From: a virus
DNA length: 26,093 nucleotides
Reading direction: 5' to 3' (one strand)
Virus record (IMG/VR): IMGVR_UViG_3300040816_000925
Coordinates: 1-26,093 of that record
Below, in pieces: positions 14,829-21,927 of this stretch. A program made the translations under genes and the position numbers. Every line of letters starts with the position of its first letter. Within the stretch, counting starts at the first letter, position 1. Under the pieces are notes generated by a model. It made no database searches. It saw only the letters and a list, made by a program, of their open reading frames with translations, and was not told the DNA's origin.

Positions 14829-15707
14829 ATGAAATTGTTTATCTATAACCCTGACTTTACTCCTGAAACATTAAAGGATCTTATTATAGGTCATTTAATA
14901 TTTTGTGGTAATGTAGAAATATATGCAAATTCTCTCAACGCTGCATATTTTAATGATTGGGGAAATGCAACAAACCATTCGGTTTATAAAAACATCCCGG
15001 CATGGAAAAAAGAAAGAATTACTTGGATCTCACCTAAACAAGCTCATAATTATGATTTTGACATGGTTTTATTTTCCGACATCAATTGGCTATCCAAAAA
15101 TATGAATGCTCCTTTTGTGGAAAAGATATTTAAAAAATATAATAAAAAGAATATTGTTGTGATTGACTCTACAATGTCACATTCCCCACATTTAAATGTT
15201 GCTAGAAAATCGACCTACTACAAAAGAGAAATTGGCGAGCAAAAACATAAACTGGTGCATCCTATACACCATGCATTTCCTGTATATAGGCAACGATTTA
15301 CTCGTGAAGTAAAAACATCACTTTTGGCCCCATATGATTCCAGGTTTCTACCTAATTCAAATGTGTTTAAAGTAGAGCATTATTATTATGTGCAATTTCT
15401 TAAGGCAATGTTTGCAACAGTGACTTATAACGATCAATTAGGCTGGGATACTATGCATGTGTATGAGATTATAGCATCACATTGTGTACCATACTTTCCA
15501 GACATAGAGAAAAAACCTAAATATATAATGCACGACTACCCGGTGGATTTACAATTAAAGGCTAATAAGCTATTTGAATCATTAATCATCGGCTCCGAAC
15601 AAATATCAATAACCCAAGAATATCACGATATTCGAGACAAATTTGAGGAATGGTTTCAAGAATGCGGTACAAGTTACATTTATCATAAAATGTTTCAGCC
15701 AACGTAA
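14829..15707 (+). CDS. Putative glycosyltransferase, paralog of 12461 gene
   Basis: A 292-aa protein collinear with the 12461 product: STYYKREI (128-135), LLAPYDSRF (165-173), then GWDTMHVYEIIASHCVPYF (205-223), and a similar C-terminal tail ending in SYIYHKMF against SNIYLKVI. The two copies flank the GT25 and methyltransferase genes, so the group probably grew by duplication. Divergence is high, which argues for an old event or separate acquisition of two family members. It is the last gene before the promoter at 15715. Confidence 0.68.
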   Translation: MKLFIYNPDFTPETLKDLIIGHLIFCGNVEIYANSLNAAYFNDWGNATNHSVYKNIPAWKKERITWISPKQAHNYDFDMVLFSDINWLSKNMNAPFVEKIFKKYNKKNIVVIDSTMSHSPHLNVARKSTYYKREIGEQKHKLVHPIHHAFPVYRQRFTREVKTSLLAPYDSRFLPNSNVFKVEHYYYVQFLKAMFATVTYNDQLGWDTMHVYEIIASHCVPYFPDIEKKPKYIMHDYPVDLQLKANKLFESLIIGSEQISITQEYHDIRDKFEEWFQECGTSYIYHKMFQPT

Positions 15708-15714
15708 TTTTTTG

Positions 15715-15743
15715 TTGACATTCGTAAATGGACGTGATAGTAT
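15715..15743 (+). promoter_or_regulatory. Sigma70-type promoter for 15759-17895
   Basis: G-TTGACA (15715-15720), 17 bases, TAGTAT (15738-15743), immediately after the upstream stop. Predicted start near 15750, only about 9 bases before the ATG at 15759. It would also transcribe the two tRNAs. Confidence 0.85.
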
Positions 15744-15758
15744 AGTGGAGAACAAACA

Positions 15759-15968
15759 ATGCTAATAGACAATACAAATGGTGAGAACATGGGTTCAATG
15801 GAAAATAGAATGGAATCTCTGGTCCGAAAGCATCGGGATCTGGATCAACGTATTATTGCAATGGAAGCTGAAAAGGCTCCGGATCTGTACATTAATACTC
15901 TCAAAAGAGAAAAACTTCTTTTGAAGGACGAAATCACCAAAACAGAAAAACTCCTTTTGGAGGGATAA
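15759..15968 (+). CDS. DUF465 (YdcH-like) coiled-coil protein
   Basis: A 69-aa helical protein. After a polar N-terminus, MESLVRKHRDLDQRIIAMEA (18-37) and NTLKREKLLLKDEI (46-59) match the DUF465/YdcH pattern of a heptad-repeat hairpin ending in LKKxKLxLKDEI. Function of the family is unknown. GGAG lies 8 bases before the ATG but straddles the predicted transcript start. An in-frame ATG at 15789 would still keep the whole coiled coil. tRNA-Arg begins 6 bases after the stop. Confidence 0.82.
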   Translation: MLIDNTNGENMGSMENRMESLVRKHRDLDQRIIAMEAEKAPDLYINTLKREKLLLKDEITKTEKLLLEG

Positions 15969-15974
15969 AGTTAT

Positions 15975-16052
15975 CTCCGCTTAGCTCAGCTGGATTAGAG
16001 CAAGTGCCTTCTAAGCACTAGGTCGGGGGTTCGAATCCCTCAGCGGAGGCCA
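15975..16052 (+). tRNA. tRNA-Arg (anticodon TCT), CCA encoded
   Basis: Full cloverleaf read by hand. Acceptor CTCCGCT/AGCGGAG pairs over 7 bp, D stem GCTC/GAGC, anticodon stem AGTGC/GCACT with loop CTTCTAA giving TCT, and T stem GGGGG/CCCTC around TTCGAAT. Discriminator G is followed by an encoded CCA. It reads AGA (and AGG by wobble). Confidence 0.95.
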
Positions 16053-16059
16053 AATACAC

Positions 16060-16135
<76 letters not shown>

Positions 16136-16157
16136 AAATAAAAAAAAGGTTCGAACG

Positions 16158-16235
16158 ATGGATATAGATACTTTTATACACCATTGGATTGATGACCCAT
16201 GCGATGATGTAACACACTGGATAGGATTTATATAA
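16158..16235 (+). CDS. Possible 25-aa peptide upstream of the 56-aa gene
   Basis: Hand-read frame MDIDTFIHHWIDDPCDDVTH plus five residues, with AAAAGG about 8 bases before the ATG and its TAA directly abutting the next ATG at 16236. Position and ribosome site support translation, perhaps as a leader for coupling. No family recognised; very short, so uncertain. Confidence 0.45.
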   Translation: MDIDTFIHHWIDDPCDDVTHWIGFI

Positions 16236-16406
16236 ATGTGGACTTTAATAATTTTCAGTATTGTTACTGACATGGATGACTATGGTATTAGACATACAAT
16301 GTATGACGATTATAAAACCAGAGAGGCTTGCTTGATTCAAGCCTCTGTTCTGGAAGCAACATTTGAGGAGAAGGAAATAACTCTTTGTTATTTTGGTGAT
16401 GAATAA
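16236..16406 (+). CDS. Small 56-aa protein, tandem paralog of 16407 gene
   Basis: Read by hand: MWTLIIFSIVTDMDDYGIRH at the N-terminus, one cysteine in the middle (REACLIQASVLE) and a C-terminal CYFGDE. The next gene starts MWTLVFIYLYEG, also has a central cysteine (DCFYAREALG) and ends CVYMGEVE. The shared MWTL start, cysteine spacing and acidic Gly-Glu/Asp ending show they are duplicates. The protein probably folds as a small strand-helix-strand unit stabilised by the two cysteines. The gene is exactly head-to-tail with its neighbours (TAA-ATG on both sides). Function unknown. Confidence 0.72.
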   Translation: MWTLIIFSIVTDMDDYGIRHTMYDDYKTREACLIQASVLEATFEEKEITLCYFGDE

Positions 16407-16592
16407 ATGTGGACATTAGTTTTTATATATCTTTATGAAGGAATTTCATATTCTGAAACATATGATACATATAATAAAATGACAGATTGTTTTTATGCTA
16501 GAGAAGCATTAGGACAAGAAAACTCTGGGACATCAGGGCGCTTTATTCCTGGAACACAGGCGATTTGTGTGTATATGGGAGAAGTAGAATGA
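16407..16592 (+). CDS. Small 61-aa protein, tandem paralog of 16236 gene
   Basis: MWTLVFIYLYEGISYSETYD at the start, a central TDCFYAREALG, and a C-terminal AICVYMGEVE. It is the second of two tandem copies. The two cysteines lie at the same relative positions as in the 56-aa protein. GGTGATG precedes the ATG, and its TGA overlaps the ATG of the FkbM-type methyltransferase (ATGA). Function unknown. Confidence 0.75.
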   Translation: MWTLVFIYLYEGISYSETYDTYNKMTDCFYAREALGQENSGTSGRFIPGTQAICVYMGEVE

Positions 16593-17194
16593 ATTATGAT
16601 TTTATAGAGATTGGAACATCTGATTTTGACACGTGCATTCAATCCAGTAATGCCGGCGAAGCTGGATTATCAATTGAACCATTAAAGGTTTATCTTGATA
16701 GGTTACCGGACAAGCCAAATGTCACAAAACTAAATTGTGCAATTTCGCTTGACGGCACAGAATATAAAGATAAAATATATTGGATACACCCAGATGATCT
16801 TGCAAAGAATGGTTTGCCTGGTTATATAAAGGGCTGTAATAGAATTGGTGAGCCTCATATTCAGCATTTGACCGATAGGGTAAAGAACACAAATGCCGAG
16901 GTGCTTGCAACAGAAATTGATATGATCCCACTGTCAAAGATCTTTGATGACTATAATGTCGAGGGGGTTAAATTACTAAAACTAGATACAGAAGGTGCTG
17001 ATGTTCATATACTGAAATCATTTTTACCTTATTTGTCAGAACGCCCTAAGGAACATCGCCCGGACGAAATATTTTTTGAAGCAAATCAGCTCACAGCTGA
17101 CGAATTAGTTTTGGAAGTAATTGACCTATATAAGGATATGGGATATAGAATGGCACAGCGGACCTACCAAAATGTTCGACTAATAAAGGTTTAA
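16589..17194 (+). CDS. FkbM-family-like methyltransferase
   Basis: A 201-aa protein with the FkbM pattern: FIEIGTSDFDTC (5-16) as the SAM-binding strand-loop, GLSIEPLKVYLDRL (26-39) ending strand 2, and VKLLKLDTEGADVHIL (127-142), the family's characteristic K-x-D-x-EG block. FkbM-type enzymes O-methylate sugars and polyketides; the nearby glycosyltransferases favour a sugar. The start is ATG 16589: it gives an ATGA overlap with the preceding stop and has GGGAGAAG upstream; an earlier in-frame start at 16565 would lie within the previous gene and lacks support. Confidence 0.82.
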   Translation: MNYDFIEIGTSDFDTCIQSSNAGEAGLSIEPLKVYLDRLPDKPNVTKLNCAISLDGTEYKDKIYWIHPDDLAKNGLPGYIKGCNRIGEPHIQHLTDRVKNTNAEVLATEIDMIPLSKIFDDYNVEGVKLLKLDTEGADVHILKSFLPYLSERPKEHRPDEIFFEANQLTADELVLEVIDLYKDMGYRMAQRTYQNVRLIKV

Positions 17195-17196
17195 TA

Positions 17197-17895
17197 ATGA
17201 GTGATTTACATAGATATGCTTTAAATAATAATGGAAAAATGCTTCAAAAGTGGTTGCATTACTTTGACATCTACGAAAGACATTTTTCAAAATTTAGAAA
17301 CAAAAAACCAGTGATGCTTGAAATTGGTGTTCAAGGTGGTGGTTCATTAGATATGTGGAAATGGTATTTTGGCGAAGGGTGTCAGATTATAGGAATTGAT
17401 ATTGACCCAAATTGTAAGCAATATGAATCTGATAATGTAGACATATTCATTGGTAGTCAATCTGATCCTCAGATCCTTAAAAAGATTATGGCCAAGTATC
17501 CACAGATTGATATAGTGTTAGATGACGGTAGCCACTTCTCTAGCGATATGAAAGATTCCTACGATATGTTATATCACCACGTAGACGAGGATGGTGTGTA
17601 TTTTATTGAGGACACACACGCTTGTTATTTGCCCATGTCACCCTATAATGGTGGGCTTAAAAAGTCTGATAGTTTCATGGAATTTGCCAAAGATAAGATT
17701 GATGATCTTCATGCAAACTCAATACATACATGCATGACAAATACAATAAAACGTAGAAAACAAAACATACCTTACGGACCAGCAATATCTGATATTACTC
17801 GGTCAACTGATAGCATTCATTTTTATGATAGTATTGTAGTATTTGAAAAGAGGCGTCAAGGAGATCGTAGGCAAATCATTACTCAAAGTCTCTGA
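17197..17895 (+). CDS. Class I O-methyltransferase, MycE/rhamnosyl-O-methyltransferase-like
   Basis: A 232-aa methyltransferase. LEIGVQGGGSLDMWKWYF (41-58) is motif I with the G-G-G-S-L-x-MW extension seen in sugar O-methyltransferases such as MycE; GIDIDPNCKQYE (66-77), IDIVLDDGSH (104-113) and GVYFIEDTHACY (133-144) complete the core and include the aspartates and histidine that bind a metal in that family. Sugar O-methylation is therefore the best guess. It is the last gene of the rightward unit, with a rho-independent terminator 50 bases after its stop. Confidence 0.82.
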   Translation: MSDLHRYALNNNGKMLQKWLHYFDIYERHFSKFRNKKPVMLEIGVQGGGSLDMWKWYFGEGCQIIGIDIDPNCKQYESDNVDIFIGSQSDPQILKKIMAKYPQIDIVLDDGSHFSSDMKDSYDMLYHHVDEDGVYFIEDTHACYLPMSPYNGGLKKSDSFMEFAKDKIDDLHANSIHTCMTNTIKRRKQNIPYGPAISDITRSTDSIHFYDSIVVFEKRRQGDRRQIITQSL

Positions 17896-17944
17896 TGTAT
17901 CTTCTCGGGTGGAAGTAAAACACGCCCTGGTCGGGTTGGCAGTA

Positions 17945-17971
17945 GGGGGGAGCAATGCTTCCCCCTTTTTT
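17945..17971 (+). terminator. Rho-independent terminator of the sugar/methyltransferase unit
   Basis: GGGGGGAGC (17945-17953) pairs with GCTTCCCCC (17957-17965) across a three-base loop with one G-U pair, followed by six T bases (17966-17971). It works in the plus direction only; the T run overlaps the end of the convergent minus-strand gene. Confidence 0.9.
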
Positions 17972-18125
17972 AATCTTCTTTTTTCCAGATGGTCCATGCA
18001 CCATAGAAAATAGCAGCGTATGCAATTAAATCTACTGGTACCAAAATCATAGCAACACCAGTTGCAATAAGAACCGCACCATCAAGTGTAGTTCTTTCTG
18101 TTAATCTTTTTGTTAACCATTTCAT
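17970..18125 (-). CDS. 51-aa membrane protein
   Basis: Hand-read from ATG 18125: MKWLTKRLTERTTLDGAVLI, then a second hydrophobic stretch GVAMILVPVDLIAYAAIFYG and a short charged tail WKKED. Two membrane helices with a basic N-terminus facing the cytoplasm. GGAGAG lies about 7 bases upstream and the ATG overlaps the previous stop (ATGA). It is the last gene of the late leftward unit. Function unknown; its size and layout would suit a lysis accessory protein, but nothing proves it. Confidence 0.75.
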   Translation of the reverse strand: MKWLTKRLTERTTLDGAVLIATGVAMILVPVDLIAYAAIFYGAWTIWKKED

Positions 18126-18319
18126 TCTGATCTCTCCTTTAAAATATCTTTCATTACATTTGATGCTGTGTTAGTAAAGCATCTTGGTGCAACACTGTGA
18201 ATAATAAGTGCTGGCACCAAGAGCTGTAATTTAATGGCCGCTTTTAAGGCATGCCCCATGTGTTGTAATCCAGTTTCGCCAACTTCATCTAAGTGAGCTT
18301 TACATTGTTTACTTAACAT
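18122..18319 (-). CDS. DUF6356-like small membrane protein
   Basis: A 65-aa protein: CKAHLDEVGETGLQHMGHAL (6-25) followed by a hydrophobic helix KLQLLVPALIIHSVAPRCFT. The AHxxxVGExxxxHM start followed by a hydrophobic segment ending in H-x-x-P-x-x-F/CFT is the pattern of DUF6356 proteins. That domain has no known role. It overlaps its neighbours on both sides (11 bases upstream, 4 downstream), so it belongs to the small membrane-protein tail of the late unit. Confidence 0.65.
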   Translation of the reverse strand: MLSKQCKAHLDEVGETGLQHMGHALKAAIKLQLLVPALIIHSVAPRCFTNTASNVMKDILKERSE

Positions 18320-18602
18320 TTTTCTTTTTGCTTTCTAACTTTTGTATCCGTGTCTCCAAATCATCAATCTTTTTGGTGACTTTTGGATATCGTTTACGCC
18401 ATGCCTCTGGATCATCCTGAAGCCATTCCCATCCAAAGCGGTCCACCAGGTGGTCCAATAGGCCATCAAATTTACCCATCAAATATAGAGCGGCTTTTGT
18501 ATTTCGGAACCATGCTAAAAAGGCGGCACCTACAATGGATCCACCAATGGCAGTATAGATCCACAGCGTATCTCCAAACATCCTTGTGAGCATTTCCATC
18601 AT
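18309..18602 (-). CDS. 97-aa membrane-anchored coiled-coil protein
   Basis: An N-terminal membrane helix (DTLWIYTAIGGSIVGAAFLA, about 11-30), a middle Trp-rich section (DRFGWEWLQDDPEAWRKRYP) and a C-terminal basic coiled coil (KVTKKIDDLETRIQKLESKK). The ATG at 18602 overlaps the lipase stop (ATGA) and has AAAGGAT 6 bases upstream; an earlier in-frame start at 18620 is not needed. Family not recognised. The anchor-plus-coil layout is compatible with an inner-membrane lysis or spanin-like accessory protein, but there is no matching outer-membrane partner in sight. Confidence 0.72.
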   Translation of the reverse strand: MMEMLTRMFGDTLWIYTAIGGSIVGAAFLAWFRNTKAALYLMGKFDGLLDHLVDRFGWEWLQDDPEAWRKRYPKVTKKIDDLETRIQKLESKKKNVK

Positions 18603-19309
18603 GTTATATCCTTTGTACACCTAGTGTAATTATTCATTCCGTGATCAGCTGCACCATCCAAGAAACCGGATCTCCAACCCCTCCATCTATCCTTAAGTAA
18701 TTGCCAACCAGTCATTTTGCGAACATTTCCATAAAAGTTAATGTATTGTAATGAACCGTGATGCTTATAGCCCATAATGAACAATGGCACCTTGGTGACA
18801 ATATCATTATTATTAACATACCTAAGGTGAGTCGTAGAAATATTTTTTACAAATTTACGAGTACCAACTCTTGGTGAGCCGAAGGTGGTTAATTGTTCTA
18901 CCTTACGTTCCTCTTCAAAGCGAGATGTAGCAATAGTAGCCATCGCAGCACCTAATGAGTGCCCAGTGATGTACATTCTCTTTGTTTTGTGATTATTATG
19001 GTGTTTTACTATATCAGCCCAAAGTTTATCACATTCATTTCTGAAACCTGAATGTACCAAACCGTGAGTCATAGCACCTCGTGGAATAGCATTTAAATCT
19101 GCTAATACATCACTTAGTTCTGAAGGTTCTGTACCTCGGAATGCAAGGACATATTCCTCCTTGTTCCATACAGCATGGCATTGAGCACCATCATTTTCAA
19201 AGAATTTATGACCCGTGTAACCCAAGGCCTTCATTTTTGGTTTTGCCTTTGCACTATCCAAATATGCAAGTTCAGCTAATTGTGCCATTTTATGACAAAC
19301 GTTTGACAT
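18599..19309 (-). CDS. Class 3 lipase (alpha/beta hydrolase)
   Basis: A 236-aa lipase_3-type enzyme. The nucleophile elbow GHSLGAA lies at 116-122 (Ser118), followed by TTFGSPRVGT (141-150), the acid Asp169 in NNNDIVTKVP and the likely catalytic His223 in ADHGMNNY. FRGTEP (57-62) is the oxyanion-hole strand. These are all the elements of an active esterase. There is no signal peptide, so it would reach membranes from inside the cell or after lysis. It has a very strong AGGAGG site and lies in the late unit with several membrane proteins, which suggests phospholipid breakdown at lysis or a role on the virion. Confidence 0.9.
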   Translation of the reverse strand: MSNVCHKMAQLAELAYLDSAKAKPKMKALGYTGHKFFENDGAQCHAVWNKEEYVLAFRGTEPSELSDVLADLNAIPRGAMTHGLVHSGFRNECDKLWADIVKHHNNHKTKRMYITGHSLGAAMATIATSRFEEERKVEQLTTFGSPRVGTRKFVKNISTTHLRYVNNNDIVTKVPLFIMGYKHHGSLQYINFYGNVRKMTGWQLLKDRWRGWRSGFLDGAADHGMNNYTRCTKDIT

Positions 19310-19324
19310 TTAGTCCTCCTAGTA

Positions 19325-19546
19325 TCACCCACCGGGAACAAATCCTTTGGGCTTATAAAATATTTTTTGGTTGTGTATTCGGCCGAGAAGTTCTTGAATC
19401 TCGTGCATTTCATACCTCAATGTTGCAGATGTTTCACCGCTAGCAATAGCCATACCTCTTCGGCCAGCCTTTGCTCTTAATGCCTGTTCAATTAGTTCAA
19501 TATCTCTTACACCTAATGTAAAGTTTTTATTTGGTTTTGTAGCCAT
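19325..19546 (-). CDS. Hypothetical 73-aa protein
   Basis: Not recognised. A basic N-terminus (MATKPNKNFTLGVRDIELIE) is followed by a helix QALRAKAGRRGMA, a Thr/Ser segment, then an amphipathic helix (RYEMHEIQELLGRIHNQKIF) and a Gly/Pro tail. The NFTLGVRDIELIEQALR pattern suggests a helix-turn-helix-like or oligomerising small protein. GGAT lies 8 bases before the ATG; gaps to neighbours are 12-15 bases, consistent with the operon. Confidence 0.75.
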   Translation of the reverse strand: MATKPNKNFTLGVRDIELIEQALRAKAGRRGMAIASGETSATLRYEMHEIQELLGRIHNQKIFYKPKGFVPGG

Positions 19547-19558
19547 TATTTAGATCCA

Positions 19559-19870
19559 TTATAATTTGTTTTTATTTAATTTTTGTTTGAATAACTCACT
19601 ATCACTCATCTTCTTATTAGCTTTGATTGGTAATTTGGATTGGGAGTTTTGCCGTCGAAGGTCACTACTGGGCTGAACTTGTTCGGATATATCTTCTTTA
19701 TGAGAGGGTTGTGGCGGAAGATACGCCTTTCTGAGCTCAGCAATTCTTTTTGCTGTTTCATTATGCTTTTGAGTCCAATATCTCTCAATCATATTCTCCT
19801 TGAACCTACGGTCTATCTCTCCTTCAATATAATCCTTTAATAGCCAATCAAACAGAAATTGCTTAATCAT
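19559..19870 (-). CDS. Hypothetical 103-aa charged protein
   Basis: The start is set at ATG 19870 (MIKQFLFDWLLKDYIEGEID), because the upstream in-frame extension to 19960 is only the shadow of a cysteine-rich gene in another frame that has its own ribosome site. The N-terminal 50 residues form an amphipathic, highly charged helix (ERYWTQKHNETAKRIAELRK); the C-terminal half is Pro/Gln/Ser-rich and then Lys-rich, so probably disordered. It overlaps the cysteine-rich gene by 8 bases and has no ribosome site of its own, implying translational coupling. No family recognised. Confidence 0.7.
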   Translation of the reverse strand: MIKQFLFDWLLKDYIEGEIDRRFKENMIERYWTQKHNETAKRIAELRKAYLPPQPSHKEDISEQVQPSSDLRRQNSQSKLPIKANKKMSDSELFKQKLNKNKL

Positions 19871-19982
19871 GTTTTTTACATTTACATTTAGTACACACAT
19901 CATTAATGCAGTTCTTGCAGTCAGGTGCATAGCAATGGCATCGGTGCCCGCAGCTCTCACACGTTCTTTCAGGTCCTTGCAT
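19863..19982 (-). CDS. Cysteine-rich 39-aa mini-protein (putative zinc-binding)
   Basis: Found by hand in a frame hidden under a longer reading frame. It has nine cysteines and three histidines in 39 residues. TCESCGHRCHCY (7-18) gives a CxxC plus CxC, DCKNC (21-25) a second CxxC, and VCTKCKCKKHD (29-39) a third CxxC plus CxC. Such regular pairs imply two bound zinc ions or a disulfide knot. Support for translation: AGGAGAT lies 8 bases before the ATG at 19982, the upstream stop is 16 bases away, and its TAA overlaps the next ATG by 8 bases. Confidence 0.82.
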   Translation of the reverse strand: MQGPERTCESCGHRCHCYAPDCKNCINDVCTKCKCKKHD

Positions 19983-19998
19983 TATTATCTCCTATTTA

Positions 19999-20544
19999 TT
20001 AGTTTCCTGATAATGGATTATCCAATGCTTCTTGTAATGTTTTTCTTAAATCTGTATCCAGTTTATTCATTTTATTATCAATTCGTTCTTCTGTTTCACG
20101 CATTGTGTCTCTGGAATCCTTTTCTGATTCTCTTGTCAGATCAGATAATTGTCTTAGTCTGGTATCAATGTCATCCTGAATATTCTTTACACGAGAACTT
20201 GTAGAATCAGTAATTCTTTCTACTCTAATAATATCATCCTTTAAGCTGTTTTTAATATCCCGTGTATAATCAATTGCATCATCAAGCTTTCGTTCGATGG
20301 AAAGATTCCTGGCTTCTACAGCCTCCAAGTCCAATACCTCTAGCTTTTCACTCATTTCTTGAAACGCTTTATATGATTCAAATGCTCCATATAGTGTTCC
20401 TAGCAAAGCACTCACTACAGCGAAAAGTGCACCAATAGTAGATGGTGTTAGTGTAATTCCAAATAACTTCATTTTGGTGTTCTTGAGGTTCTCAACCTCA
20501 TTATCGAAAGCCTCTAAACCTTCTCCCAGATCTTTATCAGCCAT
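19999..20544 (-). CDS. 181-aa membrane protein with long coiled coil
   Basis: A charged N-terminus (1-30), one membrane helix at about 34-54 (PSTIGALFAVVSALLGTLYG), then more than 100 residues of charged heptads (LEVLDLEAVEARNLSIERK and on through DKMNKLDTDLRKTLQ-type repeats) predicted as a continuous coiled coil. No signal peptide cleavage site. Function unknown; it sits between the exported-protein genes and the lipase. An inner-membrane protein with a long periplasmic or cytoplasmic stalk could take part in lysis timing or in assembling an envelope complex. GAGG precedes the ATG. Confidence 0.78.
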   Translation of the reverse strand: MADKDLGEGLEAFDNEVENLKNTKMKLFGITLTPSTIGALFAVVSALLGTLYGAFESYKAFQEMSEKLEVLDLEAVEARNLSIERKLDDAIDYTRDIKNSLKDDIIRVERITDSTSSRVKNIQDDIDTRLRQLSDLTRESEKDSRDTMRETEERIDNKMNKLDTDLRKTLQEALDNPLSGN

Positions 20545-20553
20545 AAGTTACCT

Positions 20554-20976
20554 CTAGTTTTCAAATTGTAATTGTCTTAATTGTTGTATTTCCTGTTCTA
20601 ATTTCATTACCTCCAGCCTTTTCTTTTTTAATTCAAGCTGATACAATTCATTACAATTAATTCTAGCTTTAGGTTTAGCACCAAGCGGAATAATTATTCT
20701 AGCATATACCCCAACATCCTTAGGGCTACTACCAAGACTGTCATTATAATCATTAAAGCCATTATTATTTTGGTTCCTAGATATAATACCTGTGACTCCA
20801 AATTCAGTATATGTAGCTGAACCAATAGCATTCTGACAGTCCAAATCCCCTGCTCTGAATTTATCATATTGATGATTTCCAGGCGCAGTTGGGATTTGAA
20901 GGTTTAGTGAACTTGAATCTGCGTTTGCAATAGATACCATGCATAACGTAGCAGTCACTACCAAAAATCTCAACAT
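20554..20976 (-). CDS. Exported 140-aa protein
   Basis: A clear Sec signal peptide (MLRFLVVTATLCMVSIANA, cleavage after ANA at 19). The mature part carries a Cys at about 49 and another at about 108 (RINCNELYQLELKKK), a beta-rich centre (VGVYARIIIPLGAK) and a C-terminal amphipathic helix rich in Glu, Lys and Gln. Periplasmic or outer-membrane-facing location expected. Not recognised as a named family. It is the fifth consecutive exported product in the late unit. Confidence 0.78.
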   Translation of the reverse strand: MLRFLVVTATLCMVSIANADSSSLNLQIPTAPGNHQYDKFRAGDLDCQNAIGSATYTEFGVTGIISRNQNNNGFNDYNDSLGSSPKDVGVYARIIIPLGAKPKARINCNELYQLELKKKRLEVMKLEQEIQQLRQLQFEN

Positions 20977-20986
20977 CTCATTTTTC

Positions 20987-21373
20987 TCACTTTACTTTAG
21001 AACATATTTTTGAGGAGACAACGGTAGGCCCTCCCCCCTTTAGTAATTTAGATCTTGTACAAACATACCCAACACTATTGACATCTCTATCTCTAATGAA
21101 TACTGTAAATGATTTTCTGTCCAAGTAGTTTACTTTAAAGATTCGTTCAGTTGAAGCAAAAGGAATTTGCTCCCATTCTTTGTCAAATACTGATATTTCA
21201 TAATAGAGTACATCTGATCTTCTATTAAATAGTTTAAGATTAAGTTGTTTAACCTCCGGCATATATGAATTTCTAAGTTCAGGATACGCCGGAGTCATTT
21301 CATGCGACATTGCCTTGTTAGCTAGAAAAAGCATCATAAGACAAATCAGCACCGATAAAATCAAATATCTCAT
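20987..21373 (-). CDS. Exported 128-aa protein, beta-sandwich (pilus-chaperone-like)
   Basis: Signal peptide MRYLILSVLICLMMLFLANKAMS (cleavage near 23). The mature chain LNLKLFNRRSDVLYYEISVFDKEW reads as paired beta strands like the first domain of PapD-type pilus chaperones, and the tail carries two cysteines (VCTRS and KICSK). The chaperone comparison is a pattern impression, not a confirmed homology, and the second chaperone domain is absent. Its immediate neighbour upstream encodes a pilin-like protein, which is why the idea is worth recording. Confidence 0.7.
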   Translation of the reverse strand: MRYLILSVLICLMMLFLANKAMSHEMTPAYPELRNSYMPEVKQLNLKLFNRRSDVLYYEISVFDKEWEQIPFASTERIFKVNYLDRKSFTVFIRDRDVNSVGYVCTRSKLLKGGGPTVVSSKICSKVK

Positions 21374-21388
21374 AATAAAAGCCTATTT

Positions 21389-21907
21389 TTAGTTAGCGAT
21401 GCATTCTGCTTCAACGATAGATGTATATGTACCTGCAGGAAATGCAGTATTAAACCCATACGTAGCTGTCGAGGATACTGAAAACCAGGTAGTTCCTGCC
21501 ACAGATAAATCATATTCTGTTGCGTTATCAAATTCTACCTTTGCCGCTTCATACCCAGCCATATTAACATCTGATGTATTGGAAACAGTTGTGGATCCAG
21601 TCCAAGTAACCGTGTCAACTAGGGTCGGCGCTGTCGAGAAGGATAATGGATATCTAATCCTTGCCGTATAGTAATCTGCCTGAGCCACGTCGAAACGAAT
21701 GACGGGGCTAATACCACCGTCAGCACTCTCGGTACTCAACTCATTGGGTGTAGGGTTACCATATACACCTGCAGTGTCGGTAAAGATTGAACACTTAGCT
21801 TGAACATTTCCTATAATAGGTATGTCCTCTGCCGCTGCCACAGAAACATAACCAATTGCAGAAGCTAGGCTTATTCCTAATCCTGTAATTATTGGTTTGA
21901 TATTCAT
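21389..21907 (-). CDS. Exported 172-aa pilin-like/spore-coat-U-like protein
   Basis: Signal peptide ending SVAAA at 26. The mature protein is Thr/Ser/Ala-rich and beta-stranded, with exactly two cysteines placed near its ends (C39 and C169), the layout of chaperone-usher pilins and SCPU-type subunits. It ends in FPAGTYTSIVEAECIAN, resembling the final strand of such subunits. It has a good GGAG ribosome site. Secreted structural or adhesin role likely; alternatively a decoy surface protein. Family assignment is inference. Confidence 0.72.
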   Translation of the reverse strand: MNIKPIITGLGISLASAIGYVSVAAAEDIPIIGNVQAKCSIFTDTAGVYGNPTPNELSTESADGGISPVIRFDVAQADYYTARIRYPLSFSTAPTLVDTVTWTGSTTVSNTSDVNMAGYEAAKVEFDNATEYDLSVAGTTWFSVSSTATYGFNTAFPAGTYTSIVEAECIAN

Positions 21908-21927
21908 AAATTTACTCCGTTTTAGTT

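Noticed and set aside
19871-19960. N-terminal extension of the 19559 gene
   Set aside because: Shadow of the cysteine-rich 39-aa gene, which has its own strong ribosome site; the extension has none.
19985-19999. AATAAATA before the cysteine-rich gene as a second late promoter
   Set aside because: It differs from TATAAATA at the first base, overlaps the upstream stop and lies too close to the ATG.
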